From Thermogladius sp023256015 (lineage in GTDB: Archaea; Thermoproteota; Thermoprotei_A; Sulfolobales; Desulfurococcaceae), in contig NZ_CP151274.1 of the NCBI RefSeq assembly GCF_051131135.1, positions 992,001 through 1,056,000 on the forward strand: a stretch of DNA of 64,000 bases. The letters are read 5' to 3'. The notes under the pieces are model-generated. The model saw only the letters and a program-made list of their open reading frames with translations, had not been told where the DNA came from and made no database searches. Both the position numbers and the translations under genes were made by a program. Below, in pieces: positions 25,874 to 34,325 of this stretch. Within the stretch, counting starts at the first letter, position 1. Every line of letters starts with the position of its first letter.

Positions 25874-26655
25874 AGAGGGTCGTAGGTCTCGCCGTGCTCG
25901 TCACTATCGTCCTCGGGATGAGCCTCCTCCTAGCCCTCTCGGGGCAGTCCTTCTACCCCTCCGAGAACCTCAGGTGGCTCGCAATAGTCTACCTGAACAC
26001 CACCTACAACCCCTACCTGCCGGACTTCACTGTCTGGAGCCCCGAGTCGGTCACAGCGATCGTGTGGGACTACAGAGGGCTGGACACGCTCTACGAGACG
26101 ACCGTCTTCTACCTCGCGATAATAGCGGGCCTAGCCCTCGGCAGGGGTGTCAAGAGGCTGAATCAGAGGCCGACGGACGAGTCGGGCCTATCTCCAATAG
26201 TGAAGACCGTTACGAAGATAACGGGCCCGATGATACTCGCCGTAGCGGCGTCGATAGGGCTGCACGGGCACCTGACCCCGGGAGGAGGCTTCCAGGGCGG
26301 TGCCACCGCGGCCGTCGTCCCCGTGGTCTTCATCGTCGTGTTCTCGTCCTTCTACCTGCTGTGGAAAGGCGTCTCGTCGCAGAGAATGCTGACTCTGAGG
26401 AGCGCCGGGTTGATAGGGATCGGTCTCACCTCGATAGCGCTGTTCCTGGCGGGGCTCCTCCTCGGGCTCCCGTCCTACGTCTTCCAGAACATAGCCAAGG
26501 CGGGTTCACCGCTCTCGATGCCCTACGACGTTCGCGGGGCTCTGCTGAGCGGTACCCTGTGGTGGTTTAACCTGTTCGAGTTCCTCGCGGTCTCCTCCGG
26601 CTTCACGCTCGCCTTCATAATACTCATGACCCCGGAGGCTGAGGAGAAGTGGTAG
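25870..26655 (+). CDS. Hydrogenase subunit E/F fusion (MnhB-like C-terminal part)
   Basis: 261 aa, ATG start in an ATGA overlap. The N-terminal 90 residues look like MbhE (one or two helices around an outer segment). The C-terminal part has GPMILAVAASIGLHGHLTPGGGFQGGA, the MnhB/MbhF signature, followed by three helices. Pyrococcus has two genes here, so this reads as a natural fusion. The join is inferred from length and motif position. Confidence 0.8.
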   Translation: MKRVVGLAVLVTIVLGMSLLLALSGQSFYPSENLRWLAIVYLNTTYNPYLPDFTVWSPESVTAIVWDYRGLDTLYETTVFYLAIIAGLALGRGVKRLNQRPTDESGLSPIVKTVTKITGPMILAVAASIGLHGHLTPGGGFQGGATAAVVPVVFIVVFSSFYLLWKGVSSQRMLTLRSAGLIGIGLTSIALFLAGLLLGLPSYVFQNIAKAGSPLSMPYDVRGALLSGTLWWFNLFEFLAVSSGFTLAFIILMTPEAEEKW

Positions 26656-27062
26656 GGTTCCTAGCCGAGTACATGTTCACTGTAATCTACCTGTCGCTCT
26701 TCGTGAACCTAGGGCTATCGCTCTTCGGGCTGTTCTACAAGCCGCACTACGTTAAGAAGCTGATAATGCTGGGTATCCTCGGGGACACCTTGAACATGTT
26801 CGCGATTTTCCTCGGCTACAGGGCGTGGCCTAGCCCCACAACCCCTAGCAGGCCGCCGATCCTCCTCACCTACCCCTTCGAGAACGCGAGCGTGTTAGTG
26901 GAGTTTACTTCCAGAGCTGTAGACCCTCTACCCCAGGCACTCGTTTTAACAGCCGTCGTCATAGGCTTGGCGGTAATGGTCTTCCTGATCTTCCTAGGGG
27001 ACAACTTGTTCAACCACTACGGAACACTCGACATGAGGGAGATCAGGAGGCTGAGAGGGTGA
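26649..27062 (+). CDS. Mrp antiporter-type subunit C (MbhG/NuoK-like)
   Basis: 137 aa, GTG start overlapping the previous gene by 7 bases. Three helices, KKLIMLGILGDTLNMFAIFLGY, then DPLPQALVLTAVVIGLAVMVF, the MnhC/NuoK signature near the third helix. Part of the ion-translocating arm. Overlaps the next gene in GTGA. Confidence 0.87.
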   Translation: MVGFLAEYMFTVIYLSLFVNLGLSLFGLFYKPHYVKKLIMLGILGDTLNMFAIFLGYRAWPSPTTPSRPPILLTYPFENASVLVEFTSRAVDPLPQALVLTAVVIGLAVMVFLIFLGDNLFNHYGTLDMREIRRLRG

Positions 27063-27562
27063 GGGCGGCCAGGGCTATACCCGTCGCGTTGCTCGCCTTC
27101 GTCACTTACATCGTGTTCTCCGGTAGCACTAGTGGCTACGACCTGGTAACGGGGCTCTTGGTATCCGTGGTCGTAGGGGCGCTATTCGCCAATGTAACGA
27201 TCGAGAGGCCGAGCAAGCTCCTCTCTCCCAAGAGGTGGTACTGGGCTTTGAGGTACGCCCTCAGGTACTTCATAATCGACGAGACCAAGTGCCACATCGA
27301 CGTCGCCAAGCGTATACTGAGCCCGCGAATGCCCGTCAACCCCGGTATAGTGGTGGTGCCGTTCGACGCCGAGTCGGACTACGCTATGACCGCTATAGCG
27401 AACTCGATAACTAATACACCCGGTACCGTTGTGGTTGAAGTAGACAAGAAGAACAAGGTCTTCTACGTCCACTGGATAGACGTCGCGTCGATAGAGCCCA
27501 GGGAGGCGAAGAAGGGTATCTCCGAGATCTTCGAGTACTACTCGAAGAAAGTCTTCGACTAG
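27059..27562 (+). CDS. Mrp antiporter-type subunit E (MbhA-like)
   Basis: 167 aa, GTG start. Two to three N-terminal helices then a soluble part with ALRYFIIDETKCHIDVAKRIL and NSITNTPGTVVVEVD, the MnhE signature (S-I-T-x-T-P-G-T). In Pyrococcus this subunit opens the operon; here it sits in the middle. Confidence 0.9.
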   Translation: MRAARAIPVALLAFVTYIVFSGSTSGYDLVTGLLVSVVVGALFANVTIERPSKLLSPKRWYWALRYALRYFIIDETKCHIDVAKRILSPRMPVNPGIVVVPFDAESDYAMTAIANSITNTPGTVVVEVDKKNKVFYVHWIDVASIEPREAKKGISEIFEYYSKKVFD

Positions 27563-27570
27563 GTGGGAGT

Positions 27571-29148
27571 ATGCTGAGAGAGCTGGCTTTCAACCTCCTG
27601 GGCGCCTTCCTACCAGTGACAGCGATCGTGGCGTTCGCTACCCCGCTGTTAGGGAGGGCGCGGAAGCGTGTCCCCTGGGCTCTGGCAATGTTCGCGGCCC
27701 TCTTCGTCGCGGTCACAACGACGGCCGTTTACGCAGCGGTCGCGGTGGGCGGTAGACCGCTAGTCTACCCGTTTGGCGGGTGGCCTCCACCGATAGGCAT
27801 AATATACGAGGTCGACGCCTTCAACGGGCTTCTAGGCCTGTTGACCGGCTGGGTTATCTTGGCGATAACCATCTACTCCAAGTGGTATGAGAAGGAGATG
27901 GACGAGCCGGTCTGGTACTACACTCTCTTAGTAGGCCTCATGGTAGGCCTGCTCGGCTGCCTCTACACAGGCGACGCCTTCAACTTGTTCGTGATGATAG
28001 AGGTCTTGAGCATCTCCGCCTACGGGCTGGTGGCGTACCACAAGCAGAGGCCCGAGGCTGTTGAGGCAGCGAGCAAGTACGCGCTGATAGGAGCGGTGGC
28101 CACTAACATGTACTTCCTGGCACTCGTGGTAATATACGGGAACTACTCAACCCTCAACATGGCCGACCTCGCCCTGGTCGGTAGGGCCTACGCGGCATCG
28201 CCTCTACCGGCACTCCTAGCGGTCTCCTTCTCCCTGTGGGTCTTCACTTACAAGGCGGCCGTCTTCCCCAACCACTTCTGGCTCCCCGACGCGCACCCGG
28301 AGGCCCCCACACCGGTTTCTGCGGCCTTGTCGGGCCTCGTCGTCAACATCGGCGTCTACTCTGTGGCCAGGTTCTTGTACACCATATTCGGGTACAACAA
28401 CGCGCTCGGGCTGTATCGTGGCGCAGTGTTGCTTGCACTACTCTTACTCGGGTGCGCCAGCGCCTTACTCGGCGCTTTCATGATGCTTGTTCAGAGAGAT
28501 ATCAAGAGGCTACTGGCCTACAGCACGGTAAGCCACATAGGCCTGGCTCTAATGGCCGGCTCGCTGGGTTTCGCGGCGGCGGGTGGAGCTCTAGTCCTGG
28601 CGCTAACAGCGATGGTGGCCCACCTGGTCTCCCACAGCATCAGTAAAGCCACGCTGTTCATGGCCAGTGGAGTGTTCATACACGAGGCGGGGTCGAGAGA
28701 CCTCGACGCGATGAGAGGGCTGGGGCGAGTGAGGCCCCTCTCCGCAATCGCCATGACCGTCTCCTTCTTGAACTTGGCCGGGTTCATACCGTTCGTTGGC
28801 TTCTTCTCTAAGCTCTTGATGTACCAGGCCTTCCTAGATGCGGGCCTGCCGGTCCTCGCCTTCGTTGTGATACTCGTGTCGGCGGTGAGCTTACTCGGCT
28901 ACATGAAGCCGATGTACTCGATAGCGTTTTCCTTCAAGAAGGGCGCGCCTTTCACAAGCCCGAGGGTAGAGCTAGTGGATGTTCTCCTAGTCGCGATGTC
29001 AGCCAGCCTCCTAGTGCTGGGGCTCGTCCTCGGGCTAAGCCCGGGTGTTTTCTCCCAACCGGCTCTGAGCCTCACGCAACAGGGCGTGGACGACTACATC
29101 AGGGCTTACCTAGAGACCAGGAAGTCGCTTGGTGGTCCGTATGGGTAG
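27571..29148 (+). CDS. mbhH: Antiporter-like ion-pumping subunit (MbhH/MrpD-like)
   Basis: 525 aa, ATG start, about 14 helices. Key ion-path residues: Glu in NLFVMIEVLSISAYGL, Lys in FTYKAAVFPNHFWLPDAHPEAPTPVSA, and Lys-His in KRLLAYSTVSHIG. This is the NuoL/M/N-MrpD family, the main proton/sodium channel of the complex. Confidence 0.93.
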   Translation: MLRELAFNLLGAFLPVTAIVAFATPLLGRARKRVPWALAMFAALFVAVTTTAVYAAVAVGGRPLVYPFGGWPPPIGIIYEVDAFNGLLGLLTGWVILAITIYSKWYEKEMDEPVWYYTLLVGLMVGLLGCLYTGDAFNLFVMIEVLSISAYGLVAYHKQRPEAVEAASKYALIGAVATNMYFLALVVIYGNYSTLNMADLALVGRAYAASPLPALLAVSFSLWVFTYKAAVFPNHFWLPDAHPEAPTPVSAALSGLVVNIGVYSVARFLYTIFGYNNALGLYRGAVLLALLLLGCASALLGAFMMLVQRDIKRLLAYSTVSHIGLALMAGSLGFAAAGGALVLALTAMVAHLVSHSISKATLFMASGVFIHEAGSRDLDAMRGLGRVRPLSAIAMTVSFLNLAGFIPFVGFFSKLLMYQAFLDAGLPVLAFVVILVSAVSLLGYMKPMYSIAFSFKKGAPFTSPRVELVDVLLVAMSASLLVLGLVLGLSPGVFSQPALSLTQQGVDDYIRAYLETRKSLGGPYG

Positions 29149-29500
29149 GGTGCTAGAGCTCGACGTCTACCAAGCAGTTGTCCTGACAACGGGGCTCATG
29201 GTACTCGTGTTCGCTACACTCTACGTTCTCTACTTGCTGGTGCGCAACAAGAACGTTAGGTACACGGAAGTCTACTTGTCCGCGGAGGGCGAGGACGTGG
29301 TGTCAAACCCGATGCCTGGCGTAGGGGGGCTGTACTGGGCCTTCATAAGGCAGTACGCGAGGAGGGTCTACAGACTACTACTGGACAGGGTCCAGACGGG
29401 TAGCCTAGCGGACTGGTTCTACTTCATCTCTTCGTGGCTCGGCGTGCTCGTACTGCTATCGATCATCTTAAGCTTGCTGTACCTGGCGGCGAGGTGGTAG
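29141..29500 (+). CDS. mbhI: Hydrogenase subunit I
   Basis: 119 aa from ATG 29141 (GGTGGTC upstream; TTG 29129 is possible). Two terminal helices flank a soluble stretch (VYLSAEGEDVVSNPMPGVGG). Size, layout and position after the antiporter subunit match MbhI, which links the sodium arm to the hydrogenase arm and resembles part of NuoL helix HL/TM16. Confidence 0.75.
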   Translation: MGRVLELDVYQAVVLTTGLMVLVFATLYVLYLLVRNKNVRYTEVYLSAEGEDVVSNPMPGVGGLYWAFIRQYARRVYRLLLDRVQTGSLADWFYFISSWLGVLVLLSIILSLLYLAARW

Positions 29501-29501
29501 G

Positions 29502-30485
29502 ATGGACTACGCGATGCTCGTGTTCACGGCGCTCGTCTTCCCCGGCCTGCTATTCCTGTTCGTGTTCTCGCTGCTCGTAGAATACGCTTTAAGGAAGGTC
29601 GTCGCCCGGATGCAGCGGAGGATGGGCCCGTCCTACACGGGTCCGGCCGGCGTGCTCCAGCCGTTCGCAGACTTCTTTAAGCTGATCAGAGACAAGGAGG
29701 TGGTGGCCAACAGGTACTCAATGCCGAGACTAGCCGAGTCCTTGCTGGCACTCGGGATATCGTCCCTAGTAGTGGCGGCCCTGTTCTTACCGCTCAACCC
29801 CTACACTGTGTCGGCGCCCTTCGACTTCTTCATATACATGTACCTCTGTTGCGTGGTGTCGCCGCTCTTGCTGCTCTTTGCCAGCCTCTCGATGCCCGGG
29901 CCCTACACCGTGGTGGGGGTCTCTAGGATTCTGAGCTTCATCACTGTCTGTGAGCCAGCTTACTTCACCTCGCTCCTAATACCCGTGGTGCTATCGAGCG
30001 GAGTAGAGCCCGCCTACAGCATCTACGCCACGTCGAGGTCGGTCTACGTGTACTGGGCTAACCCGTTTACAGCCCCCCTAATGGCCTTGTCCCTCGTCTC
30101 GTCCCTCGTAATACTGCAGGCAAGGGCGATGCTCAACCCGTTCAACATACCCGAGGCGGAGCAGGAGATCATAGCGGGTTTCGAGACCGAGTTCTCGGGC
30201 CCCCTCCTCGGGCTGGCCAGGCTGTTACACGACATCGAGTACTCGGTCACCATGCTGTCGATAGTCTACTTGGTCCTCGGAGGCCCCTACCCCTACCCCC
30301 ACCTCTCAGTACAAGGGCTGGCGTTGCTCGCGGGCAAGTTAGCGCTCGTGTTCCTGGCGTCGGGCCTGCTGAGGGCTTCAACGGGCAGGCTGAGGGTCGA
30401 GCAGGCACTCGACGTCATGGCCAAGTACTCTCTAGCACCCTCCCTGGTAGGCGTGGTTCTAGCCTCTATATACGCGCTACACTAA
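29502..30485 (+). CDS. mbhM: Hydrogenase membrane anchor (MbhM/NuoH-like)
   Basis: 327 aa, ATG one base after the previous stop. Eight helices. Conserved NuoH/HycD loops: RMQRRMGPSYTGPAGVLQPFADFFKL and NPFNIPEAEQEIIAGFETEFSGP, with the acidic residues of the quinone-like cavity/proton path. It is the last gene of the hydrogenase operon. Confidence 0.93.
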   Translation: MDYAMLVFTALVFPGLLFLFVFSLLVEYALRKVVARMQRRMGPSYTGPAGVLQPFADFFKLIRDKEVVANRYSMPRLAESLLALGISSLVVAALFLPLNPYTVSAPFDFFIYMYLCCVVSPLLLLFASLSMPGPYTVVGVSRILSFITVCEPAYFTSLLIPVVLSSGVEPAYSIYATSRSVYVYWANPFTAPLMALSLVSSLVILQARAMLNPFNIPEAEQEIIAGFETEFSGPLLGLARLLHDIEYSVTMLSIVYLVLGGPYPYPHLSVQGLALLAGKLALVFLASGLLRASTGRLRVEQALDVMAKYSLAPSLVGVVLASIYALH

Positions 30486-30568
30486 GCGCCGGTCCAGACG
30501 CTTCATTAGGATAATAGGATAAAGGATAAAATGTCTAGCTAGATCACGATACGGTAGAAGGGGCGGGT

Positions 30569-31798
30569 ATGAGGGCTCTGGCCGTAGCGCTGGCCTTCCT
30601 GGTATTATCGGTTCTCGCGCTGGCTTACCAGGCCTGGTCGGAGGCGGGGAGGCAGATCGTCATCTACGGAGACCCGAGGTGCCCTCATTGTAGAAACACC
30701 TACGCTTACCTGAGCAGCCTCTTCGGGTCAGACGTAACTTTCTGCGACATATCGTCCAACAGCTCCTGCCAGAAGTGCTACGAGAACATAGCGAGGGACT
30801 TCTACGGGGGTTACGAGGCGGTGCCAATAACGCTCTTCGTGGTTGACAACACCATATCTGGGGTCGTAATGGGGGAAATATCAAACTACACGGTTAACAG
30901 CCCCAGCTTGCTTGAACCCCTGCTAGCGCCCAACAACTCGACTACGGTGAGAGCATACGTCATCTTCGACTACAAGCTCGTCGAGGTGAGCAACGTTACA
31001 GCGACGTCGCAGCAGGCGCTACTGGAGAAATACGACGTTTTCTACGGTCACGGTAGTACAACGTCGCAACAGACGCTACCGGAGAAGTACAACGATTTCT
31101 ACAGTAACGGTAGTACAAGTTCTGTGATCAGCGGGGCGGTGAGCAGTGTGGACTACCTAGCCCTAATACCATCGATGGTGTTCCTCAGCCTTCTAGACTC
31201 CGTTAACCCGTGTGAGCTAGTGACCTTCTTCAGCCTCGCGACTACCTCTCTCAGCGGGAAGAGGAGGTCTTACGGGCCGCCTATACTTTTCATAGTACTC
31301 GTCTACGCCGGCTACTTCCTCCTGGGGCTGGGTCTATACCACTTCGCGAGAGTCGTTAACCCGCTCCCCCTCGCACTCGTAGCACTCGCGATAGGCGTCT
31401 ACAACACGCTGAGGCCGAGCACGCCCTCTTCCTTGGAGAAGTTGAAGTGCGGGTGGTGCGAGAGGCTCGGGATCAACGTCTCGAGCAGTGTCTCGTACCT
31501 TACAGCAGCCCTCCTCGCCGCAATCTCTGTAACGGTCCTACTACCGTGTACGGCAGGGCCGTATGCTGTCTTCGCGGCGATACTCAGGGGTGTATCTCCA
31601 CTGCTGGCGACCGCCCTGCTTCTACTGTACGACCTGATCTTCGTCCTCCCTCTCATCGCGATACTGGTCGTAGTAAGGAGTGCTGTCAGGCAGAAGAGGT
31701 TTGCGAAGTGGCTCTCTAGGAACTCGAGCGTGTTGAACTTCCTGACCGGGCTCGCCCTCGTGTTGATATCCCTCTACGTGATACTCACTTCCCTCTAG
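30569..31798 (+). CDS. Thioredoxin-fold/CcdA-like membrane fusion protein
   Basis: 409 aa, ATG start. A signal anchor (1-21) is followed by a glutaredoxin-like domain with DPRCPHC (Cys38, Cys41) and a second pair CQKC, probably on the outer face. A Ser/Thr-rich linker with a 19-residue tandem duplication follows, then about six helices with SVNPCELV and LLPCTAGPY, the two redox Cys sites of CcdA/DsbD. The likely role is transfer of reducing or oxidising power across the membrane to outer thiols. It stands alone, not in an operon. Confidence 0.83.
   Translation: MRALAVALAFLVLSVLALAYQAWSEAGRQIVIYGDPRCPHCRNTYAYLSSLFGSDVTFCDISSNSSCQKCYENIARDFYGGYEAVPITLFVVDNTISGVVMGEISNYTVNSPSLLEPLLAPNNSTTVRAYVIFDYKLVEVSNVTATSQQALLEKYDVFYGHGSTTSQQTLPEKYNDFYSNGSTSSVISGAVSSVDYLALIPSMVFLSLLDSVNPCELVTFFSLATTSLSGKRRSYGPPILFIVLVYAGYFLLGLGLYHFARVVNPLPLALVALAIGVYNTLRPSTPSSLEKLKCGWCERLGINVSSSVSYLTAALLAAISVTVLLPCTAGPYAVFAAILRGVSPLLATALLLLYDLIFVLPLIAILVVVRSAVRQKRFAKWLSRNSSVLNFLTGLALVLISLYVILTSL
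31004..31117 (+). repeat. 57-bp tandem duplication in the linker
   Basis: Two direct copies (31004-31060, 31061-31117) encode TSQQALLEKYDVFYGHGST and TSQQTLPEKYNDFYSNGST. They differ at about ten bases, so the duplication is not very recent; reading frame is kept. Confidence 0.85.
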
Positions 31799-31803
31799 TG
31801 CGG

Positions 31804-32739
31804 CTAGACCTCCCTTACCAAGGCACCCCTGTTGTCCGCCCCTGTTACACAGACCCTGAACTCGCCCGACCTCGACACCGAGTCCGCTATCTCCCCAGCC
31901 CTGTCCTCGCTCTCCGCGAAGACGTAGATCAGAGGCCCCCACGAGCTCTGACCGTAACCTCTCACGCCTAGTTTCTCCAGGTGCTCGACCACCTTCGCGG
32001 AGGCCGGGTTGAACAACCCGCCCTGCTCCTCCTGGAAGAAGCCCCCAACGAGCTCCTGCAGCCTGCCCAGCGCCTCGGCGAAGGTGGACGGGTCTCTCTC
32101 GATGACGGCGGGGACTAGCCCGTAGTGTAAGAGCCACGCCGCCTCGTGAACTCTCGCAGCCTCGTAGAACTTGGGCTTCTTCATCGCCTTCTCCTCCTCT
32201 TCACCGCTCAACCCGGTGCCCCTCGGCAGGATGAGCACGAACCTCCACTCTTCGGGGAATTCCAGCCTGACTGCGAGCGGGGCTATACGCGTACTCCTAC
32301 CGCGCCCCGCGTCCACTATGAAACCGCCTCTCATAAACGAGTACACCCCTATACTGGACACTCTCCCCCTGCCCAGCTCCCATGCGAGGTCTAGGGGGCT
32401 GTACTCTATGCCGTGGAGCCTCAGGGCGCCCACGGCGATTGACAGGAGTAGCTGAGTAGTGGTTCCGAAACCAGCGTGCCTGGGAGGCACCTCTCTTACG
32501 ACGGCTCTTACACCCCTGACGCCCCTACCACGCAGCACGCTCGCCAGCGCGGCTTTCTCACCCTCTTCCAGTACAGGCGGTAGCTCGAAGCGGTCGCTTG
32601 GGTAGACCTCCACTACTACGCGCGGGCTCTTCACTGCCACTCCGGCACTACCGTAAAGCCTGTAAGGTGCCACGCCGTGCGGGTTCACTAGCCCGAAGTG
32701 CAGACGCGACGGGGCCGACACCTCGACGCCTCTGCTCAT
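31804..32739 (-). CDS. Beta-ribofuranosylaminobenzene 5'-phosphate synthase
   Basis: 311 aa, GHMP-kinase-like fold: SAPSRLHFGLVN near the start, PPRHAGFGTTTQLLLSIAVG and GYGQSSWGPLIY, all diagnostic of beta-RFAP synthase. It condenses PRPP with p-hydroxy- or p-aminobenzoate with loss of CO2, the first committed step of methanopterin-type modified folates. ATG start overlapping the DUF447 stop. Its presence implies a methanopterin-like C1 carrier in this non-methanogen. Confidence 0.9.
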   Translation of the reverse strand: MSRGVEVSAPSRLHFGLVNPHGVAPYRLYGSAGVAVKSPRVVVEVYPSDRFELPPVLEEGEKAALASVLRGRGVRGVRAVVREVPPRHAGFGTTTQLLLSIAVGALRLHGIEYSPLDLAWELGRGRVSSIGVYSFMRGGFIVDAGRGRSTRIAPLAVRLEFPEEWRFVLILPRGTGLSGEEEEKAMKKPKFYEAARVHEAAWLLHYGLVPAVIERDPSTFAEALGRLQELVGGFFQEEQGGLFNPASAKVVEHLEKLGVRGYGQSSWGPLIYVFAESEDRAGEIADSVSRSGEFRVCVTGADNRGALVREV

Positions 32740-33344
32740 CCCGACACCACTCTACCGAGGAATTCCACTACGTCCTTATACAGCTTGTTATCGGACACCC
32801 TCCCTATTATCCCCCTCACCACATTGAAAAGCGTGGTGTAGTAGCTCGAGCCCTCCACGTCGCCCTTCTCCCTGAGGACGGGTACCTTCGTCGCGTACAC
32901 GATCATCTCGATTAGCGCGGCGTCGGCCCTGGAATAGGGGGTTAGGGCCTCCCCCACGTCTACGCATAGAGGCTCGAGGTCTACTACCTTGACGCCGTTG
33001 GAGGGCCGTACACCGGTGACGAGCGCCTCGATATAGGCCTCAGCCCCGACTAGGCGCGGCGCCTTAACGCATCGGGCCTCCTCGAACTCTAGGCGGGCCT
33101 CGACGCGGCCCTTGAAAGCGGAGGCCAAGTATTGAATAGGGTTCCTCGCCAGGTTCAATACAACGAACTTCGCTCGGTCTACGACTCTGTAGAGCCTCGT
33201 CTCCGGGTAGAGCCTCGCCCTCAAAAGGTGGCCGGAGGCCCGGAACCCTAAGGGCGTGTGGTAGACCGCGCCGTCTACGTACGTCGAGGCTATCGACTCG
33301 TAGACCACGCCAGTGTAAAGCCTGATCATCATCCGGCGTGCCAC
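32736..33344 (-). CDS. DUF447-family protein
   Basis: 202 aa. GVVYESIASTYVDGAVYHTPLGFR at the start, FVVLNLARNPIQYLASAF, ARFE-like strand pairs and a C-terminal helical part match DUF447, a flavin-reductase-like split-barrel family of archaea. Coupled to beta-RFAP synthase by a 4-base overlap, which hints at a role in the same pterin pathway; this is inference from context. Confidence 0.75.
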   Translation of the reverse strand: MARRMMIRLYTGVVYESIASTYVDGAVYHTPLGFRASGHLLRARLYPETRLYRVVDRAKFVVLNLARNPIQYLASAFKGRVEARLEFEEARCVKAPRLVGAEAYIEALVTGVRPSNGVKVVDLEPLCVDVGEALTPYSRADAALIEMIVYATKVPVLREKGDVEGSSYYTTLFNVVRGIIGRVSDNKLYKDVVEFLGRVVSG

Positions 33345-33446
33345 CGGCCGCGCTACGACTGTCTATAAGCTTATTTGAGTATAATACCCTTCATATACCG
33401 TAGAGAGTCGCGGGCAGCGGCTGTTGGAGGAAAAAGGAGAAACAAC

Positions 33447-34187
33447 ATGCCCTTCCACAGAGTGGTGGACGAGGTATTCGCGCTCGCCGAGAGAGTGCTG
33501 AGGAGTACGGGGCTCTACGGTGTCTTCTTCGTCTCGCTCGTATCGAACTCTATCCCTTTCGTTGCTCTACCCTACCTGGTGTACATAATCGTCTACGCCT
33601 CGCGGTTCAGCGACTTCAGGAGCTTGGTCCTCATAGCGGTCGTCAGCGGGATAGGTGCTGGACTAGGCAAGATCATCATCTACTTTATAGGCAGGGGCTT
33701 TAGCAGCATATCGCCCGCCTCGAGGACTGCCAGGAACTGGTCGTACCTGGCCTCCAGGCACAAGGTGGCGGGCTTCTTCGCAATCCTGTTCGTGGCTATT
33801 ACACCAGCCCCCGACGACGTCGTCTTGATACCGATGGGGTTCGCGTCCTACAGCATTGCTTTGTACGCACTCGCTGTGTTCCTGGGCAAGACAGTCCACT
33901 CGATACTGGCCGTCGTCTACGGGAGGACAGTGTTAAATCTGTTCGAGGAGAAACTGGGCCTCCCACTCTGGCTGTCCACACTCCTGCTCATCGCGCTGAC
34001 GGTCGTCGTAATCTACGTAATCGGGCAGGTGGACTGGGTTAAAGCGACCGAGTTATACTCTAGCCGCGGTCTGGCCACGACCTTAAAGTTCGTCCTCGTG
34101 TCTGTTGTCGACGCCCTCGTAAAGCCCTTTAGGCACCTCGCCAGGTCGATGACGAGGATACTAAGCTTTATCAGGAGCAGGGTGTAA
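33447..34187 (+). CDS. DedA/VTT-domain membrane protein
   Basis: 246 aa from ATG 33447, after GGAGG and AAAGGAGA. The frame opens at 33375, but that part lies over the promoter and ribosome site. GLYGVFFVSLVSNSIPFVALPYLV, a re-entrant-like loop, FVAITPAPDDVVLIPMGFASYSI and AVFLGKTVHS resemble the SNARE-associated/DedA fold, linked in other organisms to lipid scrambling or membrane homeostasis. A long basic, amphipathic C terminus is unusual. Confidence 0.65.
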   Translation: MPFHRVVDEVFALAERVLRSTGLYGVFFVSLVSNSIPFVALPYLVYIIVYASRFSDFRSLVLIAVVSGIGAGLGKIIIYFIGRGFSSISPASRTARNWSYLASRHKVAGFFAILFVAITPAPDDVVLIPMGFASYSIALYALAVFLGKTVHSILAVVYGRTVLNLFEEKLGLPLWLSTLLLIALTVVVIYVIGQVDWVKATELYSSRGLATTLKFVLVSVVDALVKPFRHLARSMTRILSFIRSRV

Positions 34188-34282
34188 GAAGTAGGTGGGA
34201 TGAAGAAGAACCCGGGAATGTAGCCTCGAGCGATGACATGATAGACTTAAAGCGGGCGCTGACCACCTGTTTCTTGGCCGCA

Positions 34283-34294
34283 AAGTTTAAATTT
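34283..34294 (+). promoter_or_regulatory. TATA box of the MscS-like gene
   Basis: AAGTTTAAATTT is about 30 bases before the predicted transcript start and is followed by the ribosome site AGGGGGGA at 34316-34323. Confidence 0.5.
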
Positions 34295-34325
34295 CACCTG
34301 TGAGGAAAAACTAACAGGGGGGACC

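Noticed and set aside
34198..34262. Possible C/D box sRNA (GATGA-like boxes and CTGA)
   Set aside because: The boxes deviate from the consensus, D' is missing and spacing is irregular.
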